Shown here: positions 9,901 through 18,492 of the stretch, piece after piece
Layout of the letters: each line of letters begins with the position of its first letter
Numbering within the stretch: the first letter of the stretch is position 1
Assembly (NCBI GenBank): GCA_050289485.1
Contig: JBNKFV010000028.1
Span: 41,365-105,364, forward strand
DNA length: 64,000 nucleotides
Direction of reading: 5' to 3'
From: JBNKFV01 sp050289485
Lineage (GTDB): Bacteria; Pseudomonadota; Gammaproteobacteria; Pseudomonadales; Cellvibrionaceae
Translations under genes and position numbers: made by a program
The notes under the pieces: generated by a model
The model's database searches: none
What the model was told of the DNA's origin: nothing
What the model saw: the letters and a program-made list of their open reading frames with translations, nothing else

Positions 9901-10245
9901 CCATTGCGTTTCTACCAGAAAATTCAAATAAGGTTCTTTCACCGGGTTTCGTGTGGTAACCCGCACCATAGGCGCATTGGGCCCGGTAGTAATTACCTGA
10001 AAGCGAAGCTCTTGCAGGAAGAAGGTTCTGTCTACGCCCACCCGGGCGAAGTCGTCCTTTGAGGCCAACGAGATAAAAATATCGTCGTCGTCAAGATCGC
10101 GAACCTGGAGCAGTTTAATTTCTGCCTCCAGTGGCTCGTTAAGCGTTGACTTTAGCTTGATTTCACCAAGCCCTAACCCTAAAGCTACATCAGCCCCAAA
10201 TGAAGCAACCAACCCTACGGCACAAACCAATTTACGAAGATGCAT
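6964..10245 (-). CDS. fimV: FimV-like pilus assembly / polarity protein
   Basis: FimV is an inner-membrane peptidoglycan-binding scaffold needed for type IV pilus assembly and polar organisation in Pseudomonas. The start at 10245 gives 1093 residues; an AAAGGA lies eight bases upstream, and the upstream in-frame start at 10275 lacks one. In order: signal peptide (about 1-24), conserved FimV N-terminal domain (LGEIKLKSTLNEPLEAEI), LysM domain (about 182-238), coiled coil (about 310-370), transmembrane helix (about 437-457), a very acidic low-complexity region of about 580 residues, and the C-terminal TPR-like FimV domain (from ATKLDLARAYIDMGD to the end). The N- and C-terminal domains make the assignment secure. 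Function in this organism is inferred from Pseudomonas. Confidence 0.93.
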   Translation of the reverse strand: MHLRKLVCAVGLVASFGADVALGLGLGEIKLKSTLNEPLEAEIKLLQVRDLDDDDIFISLASKDDFARVGVDRTFFLQELRFQVITTGPNAPMVRVTTRNPVKEPYLNFLVETQWPSGRLLREYTLLMDLPAFDDTAAAAPVQGAQTRSSAASSEASAPRNRAQPSTRSSVPASRSQGDVYGPVSASDTLWGIALKVRPNRQTSVQQTMLAIQRLNPEAFINNNINLLRRGQVLRIPSESDIYEVDQRQAVNEVAYQNAQWNGSEQEAELQSTRSSGAVSGGSSNGAGRVSLAAPEKREDVSSARGSGQGGSRESLENELAITLEELDRTQRENKDLASRVVELEAQIQTMERLVKVSNAEVAALEQSIRDRKEQTSGVVASEMEPAAAAETVEQPPQAANAVPDAPQTVEKPAPADSKTVVSRSKPAPTFMDKVMDNIIYIGGAVAALLAAVVYFLRRRKEEEDVFDEFDDDEPLIVDEDHIDDGYEEDLDDEQVADDASGEEQGFDEEDTATIESQTGDAVSEADIYIAYGKYDQAEEMLLNALATQPGNAAVLLKLLEVYSETENLAAFDQHYAGLRADGDAQSIERAEELRAMIPDAGEFDESAIVFESQDTQVSNLSDDAIDLDLSDITDSQNALIDEDTENSASESEDYDLDFDLGGDDTLLSDSVADESFAGETGEESLSLDDGFSLDDEVTAADDEADTLAVEFDSEPENVDEGALAFEESAGTEEDAGIDAAELALDDEADLPVSLDLSEEASSDITEDTLEADLGGEFDDLALDDSDVELSLEDDLGDEDLAGLDTELNADLDTLDMDSEDDLSLELAEDDSVSEDITDLDAALDYDVASRLDEDAADLEFEDTREPVVDANLSDEEFDLALDVQEGRADEAELETLSMDDEVRAGDDFAVEQDEADASLVGAAVEPDFTAVDDDISFDLEGDDELGSSEADSDELSTLDTELAELGDLDLAEEGEELSLGDDDATLITEAAADDAESTTSESLEMDEVFSEALSDVPEADESFDFAGEDADVSDDDELDFLAEADEVATKLDLARAYIDMGDRDGAKDILDEVVAEGNDEQRQEAEELIGRI

Positions 10246-10685
10246 CGGCAGATCCTTTTCTCTTTTCCGGCACATTATCCGGTTTACTTAGCCATATCGG
10301 CCTGTGTTGCAGACACTGCAATGACTTTGTAGTTTTTTTGGTTAGCGTCAAAACTTAAAATTATTATTCACTAACGCACGTAAGTATTCATTATAAATAG
10401 CTTTTTATCAACAATTGAGCAGCCTTGTGAATGTTAAACAAGGCACGCTTTTGCAGTTTTGTACGCCGCAAGAACCGAGATAATTCACTGATCAGAGAAT
10501 AAACGCGAATTTGAACGCCTACGCAAGCACCAACTGCACGCTTTCCCGCAAAACTGTCGCCTCCATCAACAAACGGTGAACCGAGTCTCATTACTTCGGC
10601 CTAAATCGACCAGTTTTTGCACAGAATTTTTCATGCAAGAGCATGAAATATAAGGAGAAATTTCTTAACCACAGAAACATGAGGC
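10246..10685. other. intergenic region between asd and fimV, no gene
   Basis: About 440 bases of AT-rich sequence separate the asd terminator from fimV. The only open frame (10391-10591, minus) has no ribosome site or family signature, so I do not call it. The fimV promoter is expected here, but no confident -35/-10 pair was found. Confidence 0.5.
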
Positions 10686-10721
10686 AAAAAAAATCCCCAC
10701 TATTTTCTGCGGGGATTTTCA
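10686..10721 (-). terminator. intrinsic terminator after asd
   Basis: AAAATCCCC (10690-10698) pairs with GGGGATTTT (10711-10719) around a 12-base loop, with further T residues on the minus strand. It lies about 25 bases past the asd stop codon. Confidence 0.8.
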
Positions 10722-10745
10722 TGTCATTTAACCGTTACCAGGTGC

Positions 10746-11861
10746 TTAGCTTTTGTTTTCAAGCAAAATCTGCAGCATGCGGCGCAATGGTTCTGCGGCA
10801 CCCCACAACAACTGATCACCTACCGTAAAGGCATTCAAGTATTGGGCGCCCATACTCATTTTGCGCAACCTTCCGACAGGAATTGACAGGGTTCCAGTCA
10901 CCTTGGTTGGCGTCAAATCACGCATAGTGGCTTCTCGCTCGTTCGGAACAACGGTTACCCATGGGTTTGCTGAGGCAATAATACTCTCTACGTCAGCCAG
11001 CGGAACATCCTTATTAAGCTTGATGGTCAGCGCCTGACTGTGGCAACGCATGGCACCAATACGCACACAGGTGCCATCAATAGGAACCGGGCTATCGGCG
11101 CGCCCTAAAATTTTGTTGGTCTCGGCCTGCCCTTTCCATTCTTCACGGCTTTGACCACTCTCAAGCTGTGTGTCAATAAATGGCAACAGACTGCCCGCCA
11201 AAGGATGCCCAAAATTATCAGTCGGGAAATCACCACTGCGCATGGTCTCAGCAATCTTGCGATCGATATCCAGAATGGCACTGGCAGGGTTAGCCAGTTC
11301 AGTTGCCACCGATTTTTCCAGGGCCCCCATTTGACTGATCAGTTCGCGCATATTCTGAGCGCCGGCACCACTAGCGGCCTGATAGGTCATAGCCGAGATC
11401 CACTCAACTAATCCTTCTCGGAACAGTCCGCCCAGGCCCATCAACATCAAACTCACGGTGCAGTTACCGCCGATATAGTTTTTAACCCCTGAAGCCAAGC
11501 CTTTATCAATCACGTTACGGTTCACCGGATCCAATACAATAATGGCCTCATCAGCCATACGCAGGCTTGAAGCTGCATCTATCCAGTAACCGTTCCAGCC
11601 GTTTTCACGCAATGGTTTAAATACGGCCTTGGTGTAGTCGCCGCCCTGACAGGAAACAATCACATCCATTGCTGTCAATTCAGCAATGTCGTTAGCATCT
11701 TTCAATGCTGGGATGGTTTTGCCAATTGCAGGGCCCTGACCGCCCACGTTGGAGGTGGTAAAGAAAATCGGTTCAATGTTGTCAAAATCTTTTTCCGCCA
11801 ACATACGCTCCATCAATACGGAGCCAACCATACCGCGCCAACCTACAAAACCTACACGCAT
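10746..11861 (-). CDS. asd: aspartate-semialdehyde dehydrogenase
   Basis: Asd reduces aspartyl phosphate to aspartate semialdehyde, the branch point to lysine/diaminopimelate, methionine and threonine. The frame extends upstream to 11972, but the start at 11861 gives the family N-terminus MRVGFVGWRGMVGS and 371 residues, close to the Escherichia coli enzyme. The catalytic cysteine is in GGNCTVSLMLMGLGGL and the QAASGAGAQNMREL motif is present. It is the gammaproteobacterial type of Asd. The enzyme acts directly after LysC, whose gene lies at 18493-19728. It precedes fimV, as in Pseudomonas, but leuB is not adjacent here. Confidence 0.97.
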   Translation of the reverse strand: MRVGFVGWRGMVGSVLMERMLAEKDFDNIEPIFFTTSNVGGQGPAIGKTIPALKDANDIAELTAMDVIVSCQGGDYTKAVFKPLRENGWNGYWIDAASSLRMADEAIIVLDPVNRNVIDKGLASGVKNYIGGNCTVSLMLMGLGGLFREGLVEWISAMTYQAASGAGAQNMRELISQMGALEKSVATELANPASAILDIDRKIAETMRSGDFPTDNFGHPLAGSLLPFIDTQLESGQSREEWKGQAETNKILGRADSPVPIDGTCVRIGAMRCHSQALTIKLNKDVPLADVESIIASANPWVTVVPNEREATMRDLTPTKVTGTLSIPVGRLRKMSMGAQYLNAFTVGDQLLWGAAEPLRRMLQILLENKS

Positions 11862-12056
11862 TTTTACTCTCTCGTTACTGTGATTCAGATGAATGAAGAT
11901 TACACATGAGTGTATTCTACGAAGCTTCTGGGGATGTGGATTATCGTTCCAATCAACCAGAAAAAGGGGCAAGATGATAACATCAGGACGAAAAATAAGC
12001 TAATGAGACAGCTAGTCAAACGTGTTACAACCTGCACAGTTAATGGCCTGCGGCTG

Positions 12057-14057
12057 TTATCGGGGGGCGTCTGAAACCTCTAAATCAGTTGGCAAATGCT
12101 CGGTAAGGAAAGACTCCAAAGCACGGTAAAAGCTTATTCGATCCTGATAACGGCTCAAATAATGATCGCCCTCTTCCTGCTCTATATAAATCAAAGGTTT
12201 ATCATGAGACTCCAGGGCTGCCACCATACGCTTGGCGTGGTCTAGCGGAACCTGCTGATCGTTTGCACCGTGAACGAGCAGAATGGGCACACCTACCCTG
12301 GCGGCATGTTGCACCGGTGAATATTCTCGCAACAGTTTTTTGTCAGAGCCAATCTGGGCCGCAACCCGCCCGTGGTGCAGATAGCCTTTGCTAGCGTCAA
12401 ACAGGTATTCCAGATCAGTAACCCCCGCGAAGCTGACCGCACATTGATAAAGATCAGGGTTGTTAATCGCCCCCATCAGTGCTGCGTACCCCCCATAACT
12501 CGAACCCACAATGCACATACGCCCAGCTTCGGCTATGCCTTGATCTATCAGCCATCGGGCACCGTCTTCAACATCATGCTGCATCTCACGCCCCCATCCC
12601 TGAAGACCTGCCTGCATAAAAGCATAGCCATACCCCATAGAGCCGCGATAATTCATTTGCAACACCGCGTAACCACGACTGGCGAGAAATTGAGTCCAGT
12701 GGTTAAAACCACCATTATCGAAACTCATCGGGCCGCCATGAGGAAAAATAATCGCAGGCAGAGGGCGAGTGTGACGCTGTTTCGGCAGAGTTAAAAATGC
12801 CTGAATCGACAAACCGTCGCGCGCCTCATATTGTGTGATCTGGGTTTCAGACATTTCTTCGGGATCAAGCCTTTCGTAACGAAAAGCAAAGGGCTTAATA
12901 CGCTGAGTATCACGATCACCGATATAAAATGTGCCCGCATCAATATCGGATGTCGCCAGAACAATATAGCGACGCTCATCTTGAGAAAAACTTTGGACAA
13001 TGTTACTCGTATCGCTAAGCACACGATTAATAGCTTGCTGTAAACCAAGAAACTCCCATTTCCAGAAACTGTAACCACCATTAGTCGTGTAAGTGGTGCC
13101 GACCACGTCGTTGGTTTTACTGGAATAAATCAGATTGCCAATCACATCGAAGGCCGGGTCCGAAAATACCAGTTCCATACTTAGTGGGGTTTTCGCCAGG
13201 TCGATTTTGAAAATCGCTTTACGCCCCTCATAGTAGGCGCTGACATACAGCACATTTTCGTTCCGGCCAAAACCCAGCGGCCACACCTGATTGGGAGAGA
13301 AGGCCTTAAACGACCACAAAGGTCCCCAGCGGCGACTGTCTGGCGCTCGGTATATCACTCGGTAACCGTCGCCAGTCGTTTCTACGCCAATCCGCACTCG
13401 ATGCTGCCGGTCGGCAATCCAGTCAACGACTCGACTGCGGGGCCGCTCCTCCAGTCTTACGCGCCCATCAACCACATTTACCCAATACACGCCGGCACTG
13501 CCGGGCCTCTGTGTCTCAAGTGCAAGCAGAATACTTTCATCATCCTCGGCGAGAAAATCGACGACCCGATCCTGCGCCACGGGCACCCACTTTTTATTAC
13601 GCCAAAAACCCTCAGGCAAAGCAGACCAGTATTCACCCGAGCTGATATCAACGACAAATAACTGCGCTTCCATTCGCTCTACCGTCCCACGCTTTGAATC
13701 CACCGCTGCACTGAACAAAATCAAGTCATCACTGATCCATTGCAACCAATTGATATGCATTGGTTCAGCACTGGGTTCAACCAGAATTTTCTCTTCACCC
13801 CCTTCAAAAGCAATCAATACCAGCCTGGTTCGAGGTACACTAAGCTCTCCATCAAGACTTTCCGTGGATAGCGGTTGACGAATAGCGGCAATCCACTGGC
13901 CATTGGGCGATAATGCGGGCTGACGAAAGTCTGGAGGGCTGGCAAATGCAGCAACAGGAGGGGCCGCACTCGCCTCAAGCACCACAGCGCAATAAGACAA
14001 TAGCAGGGTAATGTAAAAAAAGCCGTGCCGAATGAAACGACATTTTGTATCTTTCAC
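12057..14057 (-). CDS. secreted S9 family prolyl oligopeptidase-like peptidase
   Basis: A 666-residue serine peptidase with a signal peptide (hydrophobic stretch about residues 12-31, then SAAP). The N-terminal two-thirds look like the beta-propeller of the S9 family, with repeated aromatic blade segments. The C-terminal alpha/beta-hydrolase domain carries the nucleophile in VGSSYGGYAAL (serine near residue 519), HGANDQQVP for the aspartate, and a histidine in EEGDHYLSRY. It probably acts on peptides in the periplasm or outside. The start is a GTG with no good ribosome site. It stands alone, transcribed away from the small membrane protein at 14150. Subfamily (dipeptidyl versus acylaminoacyl peptidase) cannot be told. 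Confidence 0.88.
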   Translation of the reverse strand: MKDTKCRFIRHGFFYITLLLSYCAVVLEASAAPPVAAFASPPDFRQPALSPNGQWIAAIRQPLSTESLDGELSVPRTRLVLIAFEGGEEKILVEPSAEPMHINWLQWISDDLILFSAAVDSKRGTVERMEAQLFVVDISSGEYWSALPEGFWRNKKWVPVAQDRVVDFLAEDDESILLALETQRPGSAGVYWVNVVDGRVRLEERPRSRVVDWIADRQHRVRIGVETTGDGYRVIYRAPDSRRWGPLWSFKAFSPNQVWPLGFGRNENVLYVSAYYEGRKAIFKIDLAKTPLSMELVFSDPAFDVIGNLIYSSKTNDVVGTTYTTNGGYSFWKWEFLGLQQAINRVLSDTSNIVQSFSQDERRYIVLATSDIDAGTFYIGDRDTQRIKPFAFRYERLDPEEMSETQITQYEARDGLSIQAFLTLPKQRHTRPLPAIIFPHGGPMSFDNGGFNHWTQFLASRGYAVLQMNYRGSMGYGYAFMQAGLQGWGREMQHDVEDGARWLIDQGIAEAGRMCIVGSSYGGYAALMGAINNPDLYQCAVSFAGVTDLEYLFDASKGYLHHGRVAAQIGSDKKLLREYSPVQHAARVGVPILLVHGANDQQVPLDHAKRMVAALESHDKPLIYIEQEEGDHYLSRYQDRISFYRALESFLTEHLPTDLEVSDAPR

Positions 14058-14149
14058 AACGCAATCATCTTTTTATCTTGGAGGAAATTGGCAGTTTTTA
14101 ACGACAACAGAAGCATACCAACCTGGAGTAGCACGCCTTAACCAGTTAT

Positions 14150-14497
14150 ATGAACAATTTATCACCGAAAAATGACAGTTTTATGCACAGATTAGCTTAT
14201 TGGTTTGGATTGATTAGCACACTGATCGCATTGATTATTTTATTCGATGTTAATGTTGGCAGCGGCACCTCTTTGGGACTGATATTTTCTCCTGCCACCG
14301 TGGATCACCTCCAGAGCGCAGCCAGCACCAATCTGATGCTGATATGGCTAACAATAGTAAGCCTCAGCCTTTATTACAGCGCTAAAGAAATTAAACAAGG
14401 CCATACTATTGGATACAAAGTATTTCCAGCCTGCTGCGTTGCCTACTTCTTAACCTTGTGCGTGATTCGCTATTGGTTAGTCAGGCCTACCCTTTAA
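14150..14497 (+). CDS. small membrane protein of unknown function
   Basis: A 115-residue hydrophobic protein that I do not recognise. Three membrane segments are visible, near residues 16-35, 62-77 and 89-107, with short loops; the region between the first two is polar and glycine-rich. The ATG at 14150 has no close ribosome site (a GGAG lies 22 bases upstream); an internal ATG at 14183 is an alternative. It is 44 bases before the DUF1631 gene and in the same direction, so the two may share a transcript. The hydrophobic profile and codon use argue that it is real. Confidence 0.6.
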   Translation: MNNLSPKNDSFMHRLAYWFGLISTLIALIILFDVNVGSGTSLGLIFSPATVDHLQSAASTNLMLIWLTIVSLSLYYSAKEIKQGHTIGYKVFPACCVAYFLTLCVIRYWLVRPTL

Positions 14498-14541
14498 TCA
14501 CGTAGCCTGGATGACTTAACCATGCAACCTGACCAACTCTC

Positions 14542-16242
14542 ATGACGCATTTAACAACATCTACAGACACCGGGCAGCAGCAACAGCTCACAGACCACCC
14601 CCGAATTCAACAGTGGCTTCACAAATTGGCCCAACGGCATACCGGAGCTCAATTACGTAACGCCATTGAGCTGGCCGCTCTTAGCGACAATGACCTGCAC
14701 CTATTACTACTTGTACAACACTTTCACAAAGCCTGGAGCGATGCCATATCCCCAAACGGGGAACTCGCTTCACTATTAAGCCAGTTTCAGACTGCTCAAC
14801 TTAGCTTAGCCTATGCGTTAAAAAGGGAACCATTAGATACTGAGCATCTTTTCTTTCGCGTGACCAGTACTTTGTTCGAGGAAATGGCACATTGGTACCC
14901 TGCTGATAATAAACTTTTACAAAAAAAACACACACATATAACCAGCCTTGTGCATAACTTGCACAGGCTGATTGATGAAAACTCGCACACTATCCTCACT
15001 CAGCTCGACAAGCTGCTGCAAGAATGGCTCGCGACCCAGAAAAAAGAACAAAAAAAAGCGCACCGCATAGAACAAAGGTTGCTCGAAAGTGAAGCAGCCC
15101 AGCGCGCAGTCACCCAGGCACAAGTTACCATCGAGATACTTTATCAAGAACACCTTGCAGGTAGCCCCCTGCCGAGTTCAGTGGTCGAATTTATTGCCGA
15201 ACCCTTGAAACATGAGTTGCGCTACCTGCTCATTAACCATGGCCGGGGCGATCCTCGTTATCGACTATGGGAAAAACTGATCAAGTTTCTCGGCTGGCTT
15301 TTTAAATCGCAAAAAACCATTGAACAACAACGGCAGCTGCAATTGTTACTTCCAGAAATGATGGAACGACTAGCAGAGCCACTAGTATTTGAGACCTGCA
15401 GCCAACACGATGCTGAGCTTTTTGTCAGTGAACTTAATCATGCATTGTTCATGACTCTACAAAAAGTAGAGATCGACTGCACCACCTTACCGATCACAGC
15501 AGTAGACACCATAGACGCAGCGCCCAGGGTCTCTCTCAGCCGTCAGTCGCGGGAACAGTGGTCAAAAATTGATTTGGGTGATTGGTTTATCCTGCAAACT
15601 GACCTGGGTGAAATCCGAGTAAAGCTCTTATTTGAAGACGGCGAACGTGGCTCATTATTGTTCACCAACTGTTTTGGACATAAGGCATTAGAAAAGTCCA
15701 AAGAAGACTTTTTATTATGCCTTGCGAGTGGCGTTGCAACACCATTAAAAGCTGTTAATCATGCAAGCGTCCTCGAGAGTGCCAGTGATCAATGCGAGCA
15801 ACTCCTGACTCAGCTAAAGGCAGACACTGCTGAACTGGCTCTACAACAGCAGCGACTTCGCCAAGCTGCCGAAAAAGCTCGCCAAGAAGCTGAACAGTTA
15901 ACACAACTAGCCGCGCATAAACACCCGAGCCAAACTGCACATTCGGTGAATCTCACACAACAGCAAAGACAGTCCATTACAGAGTCACTCAACACATTGA
16001 AAACCGGTGACTGGATAGAATTGAAGTCTGCTGAAGGAGAATGGCAGCGTGGCAAACTGGCAGTGCACTTATTGTCGAGCGATAAGTATATTTTCTCAAA
16101 TCGATTTGGCGAAAAAATGGCCGAACTAACGAAAGACGAGCTGATAACCGCCATAGCAACTGACCAAATGAAAATACACGGTGGCGGAAGTAATTTTGAA
16201 GACCAGCTTGCCAAAGTGGTTAAAAGTTTACGGAAAACCTGA
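14542..16242 (+). CDS. DUF1631 family protein with duplicated C-terminal domain
   Basis: A 566-residue cytoplasmic, mostly helical protein of the DUF1631 group, whose function is unknown. It is shorter than the roughly 700 residues I recall for typical members. The N-terminal half is helical, with a charged coiled coil around residues 160-200. A beta-rich module beginning GDW and containing LFTNCFG lies at about 341-400. A second copy beginning GDW and containing IFSNRFG lies at about 487-543, separated by a glutamine/alanine coiled coil. The PilZ gene starts 15 bases after the stop, so co-translation is likely and a link to c-di-GMP signalling is plausible. The ribosome site at 14542 is weak. 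Confidence 0.75.
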   Translation: MTHLTTSTDTGQQQQLTDHPRIQQWLHKLAQRHTGAQLRNAIELAALSDNDLHLLLLVQHFHKAWSDAISPNGELASLLSQFQTAQLSLAYALKREPLDTEHLFFRVTSTLFEEMAHWYPADNKLLQKKHTHITSLVHNLHRLIDENSHTILTQLDKLLQEWLATQKKEQKKAHRIEQRLLESEAAQRAVTQAQVTIEILYQEHLAGSPLPSSVVEFIAEPLKHELRYLLINHGRGDPRYRLWEKLIKFLGWLFKSQKTIEQQRQLQLLLPEMMERLAEPLVFETCSQHDAELFVSELNHALFMTLQKVEIDCTTLPITAVDTIDAAPRVSLSRQSREQWSKIDLGDWFILQTDLGEIRVKLLFEDGERGSLLFTNCFGHKALEKSKEDFLLCLASGVATPLKAVNHASVLESASDQCEQLLTQLKADTAELALQQQRLRQAAEKARQEAEQLTQLAAHKHPSQTAHSVNLTQQQRQSITESLNTLKTGDWIELKSAEGEWQRGKLAVHLLSSDKYIFSNRFGEKMAELTKDELITAIATDQMKIHGGGSNFEDQLAKVVKSLRKT

Positions 16243-16256
16243 GCGGGAGGTTTCAA

Positions 16257-16628
16257 TTGAAAACAGAACAACGACAAGAATATCGCCTGCAAGCAGAAGA
16301 AAGAGTTTATCTTTCACTGCCCATTGACGAACCAGGCGATGACGACCCCTATGCAATCTGCATCTGCACAAGCGTTGATGTTTCGGCCAACGGACTGCAA
16401 GTTGTACTCGGAGAGGCATTACCCAGTGGACACTTTTACGAGATTTGTGTAGACCTGAAAAATCCCGACCAGCGCTTTCATCTGGTGGTTGAAAGTAAAT
16501 GGTTTCGCAACGATGGAGACAACGTTTTAAACGGTTTTACCATCTGCGAAGCAGCCGGAAAAGATACTGCGCGGTGGAAAGCCTTCATCGCAGAAAAATT
16601 GCTAACGTCTTTACATCCCAACCTGTAA
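16257..16628 (+). CDS. PilZ domain protein, predicted c-di-GMP receptor
   Basis: A 123-residue single-domain PilZ protein. Both c-di-GMP contact motifs are intact: RxxxR as RQEYR (residues 6-10) and the D-x-S-x-x-G motif as DVSANG (41-46). The start is TTG at 16257, chosen because a strong GGGAGG lies six bases before it and no ATG fits. The gene follows DUF1631 by 15 bases and precedes the DUF599 gene by 40. A protein of this type usually passes the c-di-GMP level to a partner; the partner is not identifiable from sequence, though the co-transcribed DUF1631 protein is a reasonable candidate. Confidence 0.88.
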   Translation: MKTEQRQEYRLQAEERVYLSLPIDEPGDDDPYAICICTSVDVSANGLQVVLGEALPSGHFYEICVDLKNPDQRFHLVVESKWFRNDGDNVLNGFTICEAAGKDTARWKAFIAEKLLTSLHPNL

Positions 16629-16668
16629 ACTCTGGGCGCTATTTCACTACTCGCTAAAGGTTTTTGTG

Positions 16669-17406
16669 ATGATCCCTGCAAATGCTTCTGATTGGGCAAA
16701 CTATATTGCACCTCTCTGGTTACTTGTCGGCTGGATTGGCTATGCCCAGTTTGCAAAGAAACGGGCTAAAGACAGTTCCCATAGCCTCTCCTCCGTTTTG
16801 CACCACTACCGGATTGACTGGATGCAGCGAGTGCTCGCCCGCGAGCAGCGGGTTAGTGATGCCTCTTTAATTAGTAATCTTGAGAAAAATGTTAACTTTT
16901 TTGCTTCAACCAGCCTTTTGGTGCTGGCAGGTTTGGTGACTGCTCTATCCGCAGCAGATCAGACATTTACTGCATTTGAGGCCCTGCCGTTCGCCCATGT
17001 GGTCAGTGCAAACGCGTTTAAGTTCAAACTGTTATTATTGTGCTTTATTTTTATTTATGCATTTTTTACCTTTACCTGGTCACTCAGACAATACAACTTC
17101 TGCTCTACACTATTAGGAGCAGCGCCGATGCCTGAAGACAAAGACATTACCCCTCAACAACGGGAAACCTATGCATTTTATACGGCAAAAATCATGGACC
17201 AGGCTGCACACTCCTACAACTACGGCTTACGATCCTACTATTTTGCGCTATCCGTTCTGGCCTGGTTCGTGAGCCCCTGGTTATTCATAGCTGCGGTTGC
17301 GGCTGTAATTACCATTCTTTATCGCCGAGAGTTTTGCTCCAAGCCACTAGCCGCTCTGCAGCACATTCTGGGCTCAAGCTCGCCAATATCTCACGTGAAT
17401 AAATAA
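16669..17406 (+). CDS. DUF599 family membrane protein
   Basis: A 245-residue inner-membrane protein of the DUF599 family, function unknown. Four hydrophobic segments are visible: near the N-terminus (APLWLLVGWIGYAQF), near residues 80-98, 123-143 and 202-222. The family-like stretch HHYRIDWM followed by SLISNLEKNVNFFAS is clear, as is FTWSLRQYN. An AAAGG eight bases before the ATG at 16669 supports that start; a GTG directly before it (16666) would add one residue. It is the last of the plus-strand group that includes the DUF1631 and PilZ genes. Confidence 0.8.
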   Translation: MIPANASDWANYIAPLWLLVGWIGYAQFAKKRAKDSSHSLSSVLHHYRIDWMQRVLAREQRVSDASLISNLEKNVNFFASTSLLVLAGLVTALSAADQTFTAFEALPFAHVVSANAFKFKLLLLCFIFIYAFFTFTWSLRQYNFCSTLLGAAPMPEDKDITPQQRETYAFYTAKIMDQAAHSYNYGLRSYYFALSVLAWFVSPWLFIAAVAAVITILYRREFCSKPLAALQHILGSSSPISHVNK

Positions 17407-17796
<390 letters not shown>

Positions 17797-17809
17797 GAAA
17801 CGAGGCGGC

Positions 17810-17837
17810 ATAATACCACATTTAAAACAAAATCAAA
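17810..17837 (-). promoter_or_regulatory. candidate tRNA-Ser promoter
   Basis: On the minus strand TATTAT (17810-17815) lies 13 bases before the tRNA 5' end, with TTTGAT 16 bases further upstream (17832-17837). A GC-rich GCCGCC stretch follows the -10 box, as in many stable-RNA promoters. The -35 match is only moderate. Confidence 0.4.
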
Positions 17838-18103
17838 GGCTTAAGTTCATTTTGCAAAAGATTTTATGCCTTCAATCTTTATATCAGTAATCGCTGCCTA
17901 CGATTACATCAAAGTGATCAACTAACAATCTATTTGTTTTGCTAAACGAATCAAGCAAGACGATAAGCGCACTTCGCGTGTCTACAAATGGCTTGTAGTC
18001 CAGTCGCAGTATTATTCAAATCAATATTTTTCGGTGTCTGGTGGTTGCAAAACCAAATCACCCAAAACCCTAAGACCATCATGCTCTCGAAACACAGGCG
18101 TTA
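17838..18103. other. intergenic region between tRNA-Ser and csrA, no gene
   Basis: AT-rich sequence without a supportable open frame. No clear intrinsic terminator for csrA was found. Confidence 0.45.
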
Positions 18104-18289
18104 TCAGTCGCCTTTCTGTTCTTGTTTTTCGCGCTGAATACGCTGATAAATCTCTTCACGGTGTACAGCAATTTCTTTTGGCGCATTTACACCGATACGT
18201 ACCTGATTACCTTTAACACCCAGCACAGTAACCGTTACGTCATCACCTACCATCAGGGTTTCGCCAATACGGCGTGTAAGAATTAACAT
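18104..18289 (-). CDS. csrA: carbon storage regulator CsrA
   Basis: CsrA is a small dimeric RNA-binding protein that controls translation and stability of mRNAs by binding GGA motifs near ribosome sites; it affects carbon use, motility and biofilm. At 61 residues it is the normal size. The N-terminal MLILTRRIGETLMVGDDVTV, VLGVKGNQVRIGV and the C-terminal HREEIYQRI (with the key arginine) are all present. An AAAGGAG seven bases before the ATG makes the start secure, and that GGA could itself serve as a CsrA site, as known for autoregulation elsewhere. It lies downstream of lysC. Confidence 0.98.
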   Translation of the reverse strand: MLILTRRIGETLMVGDDVTVTVLGVKGNQVRIGVNAPKEIAVHREEIYQRIQREKQEQKGD

Positions 18290-18492
18290 CTATCAGCTCC
18301 TTTATTTCATCCTGTGAGAATTACTAAAATTCCAGCTTGCGATCCCGCTTAACATCCAAAATACAGCACTGCATTAATGATAGCGCTCTATTATGAAAAG
18401 ACATTAAAAATGCCAAATAGTGCCCTATCTGAAGATAGCTGTTGCCTAACTTGTTGACAACAGCATAGACCACAAAACCAGTTTTATAAAAA

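Noticed and set aside
10391..10591. 66-residue minus-strand frame between fimV and asd
   Set aside because: No ribosome site, no recognisable domain, and composition like intergenic DNA.
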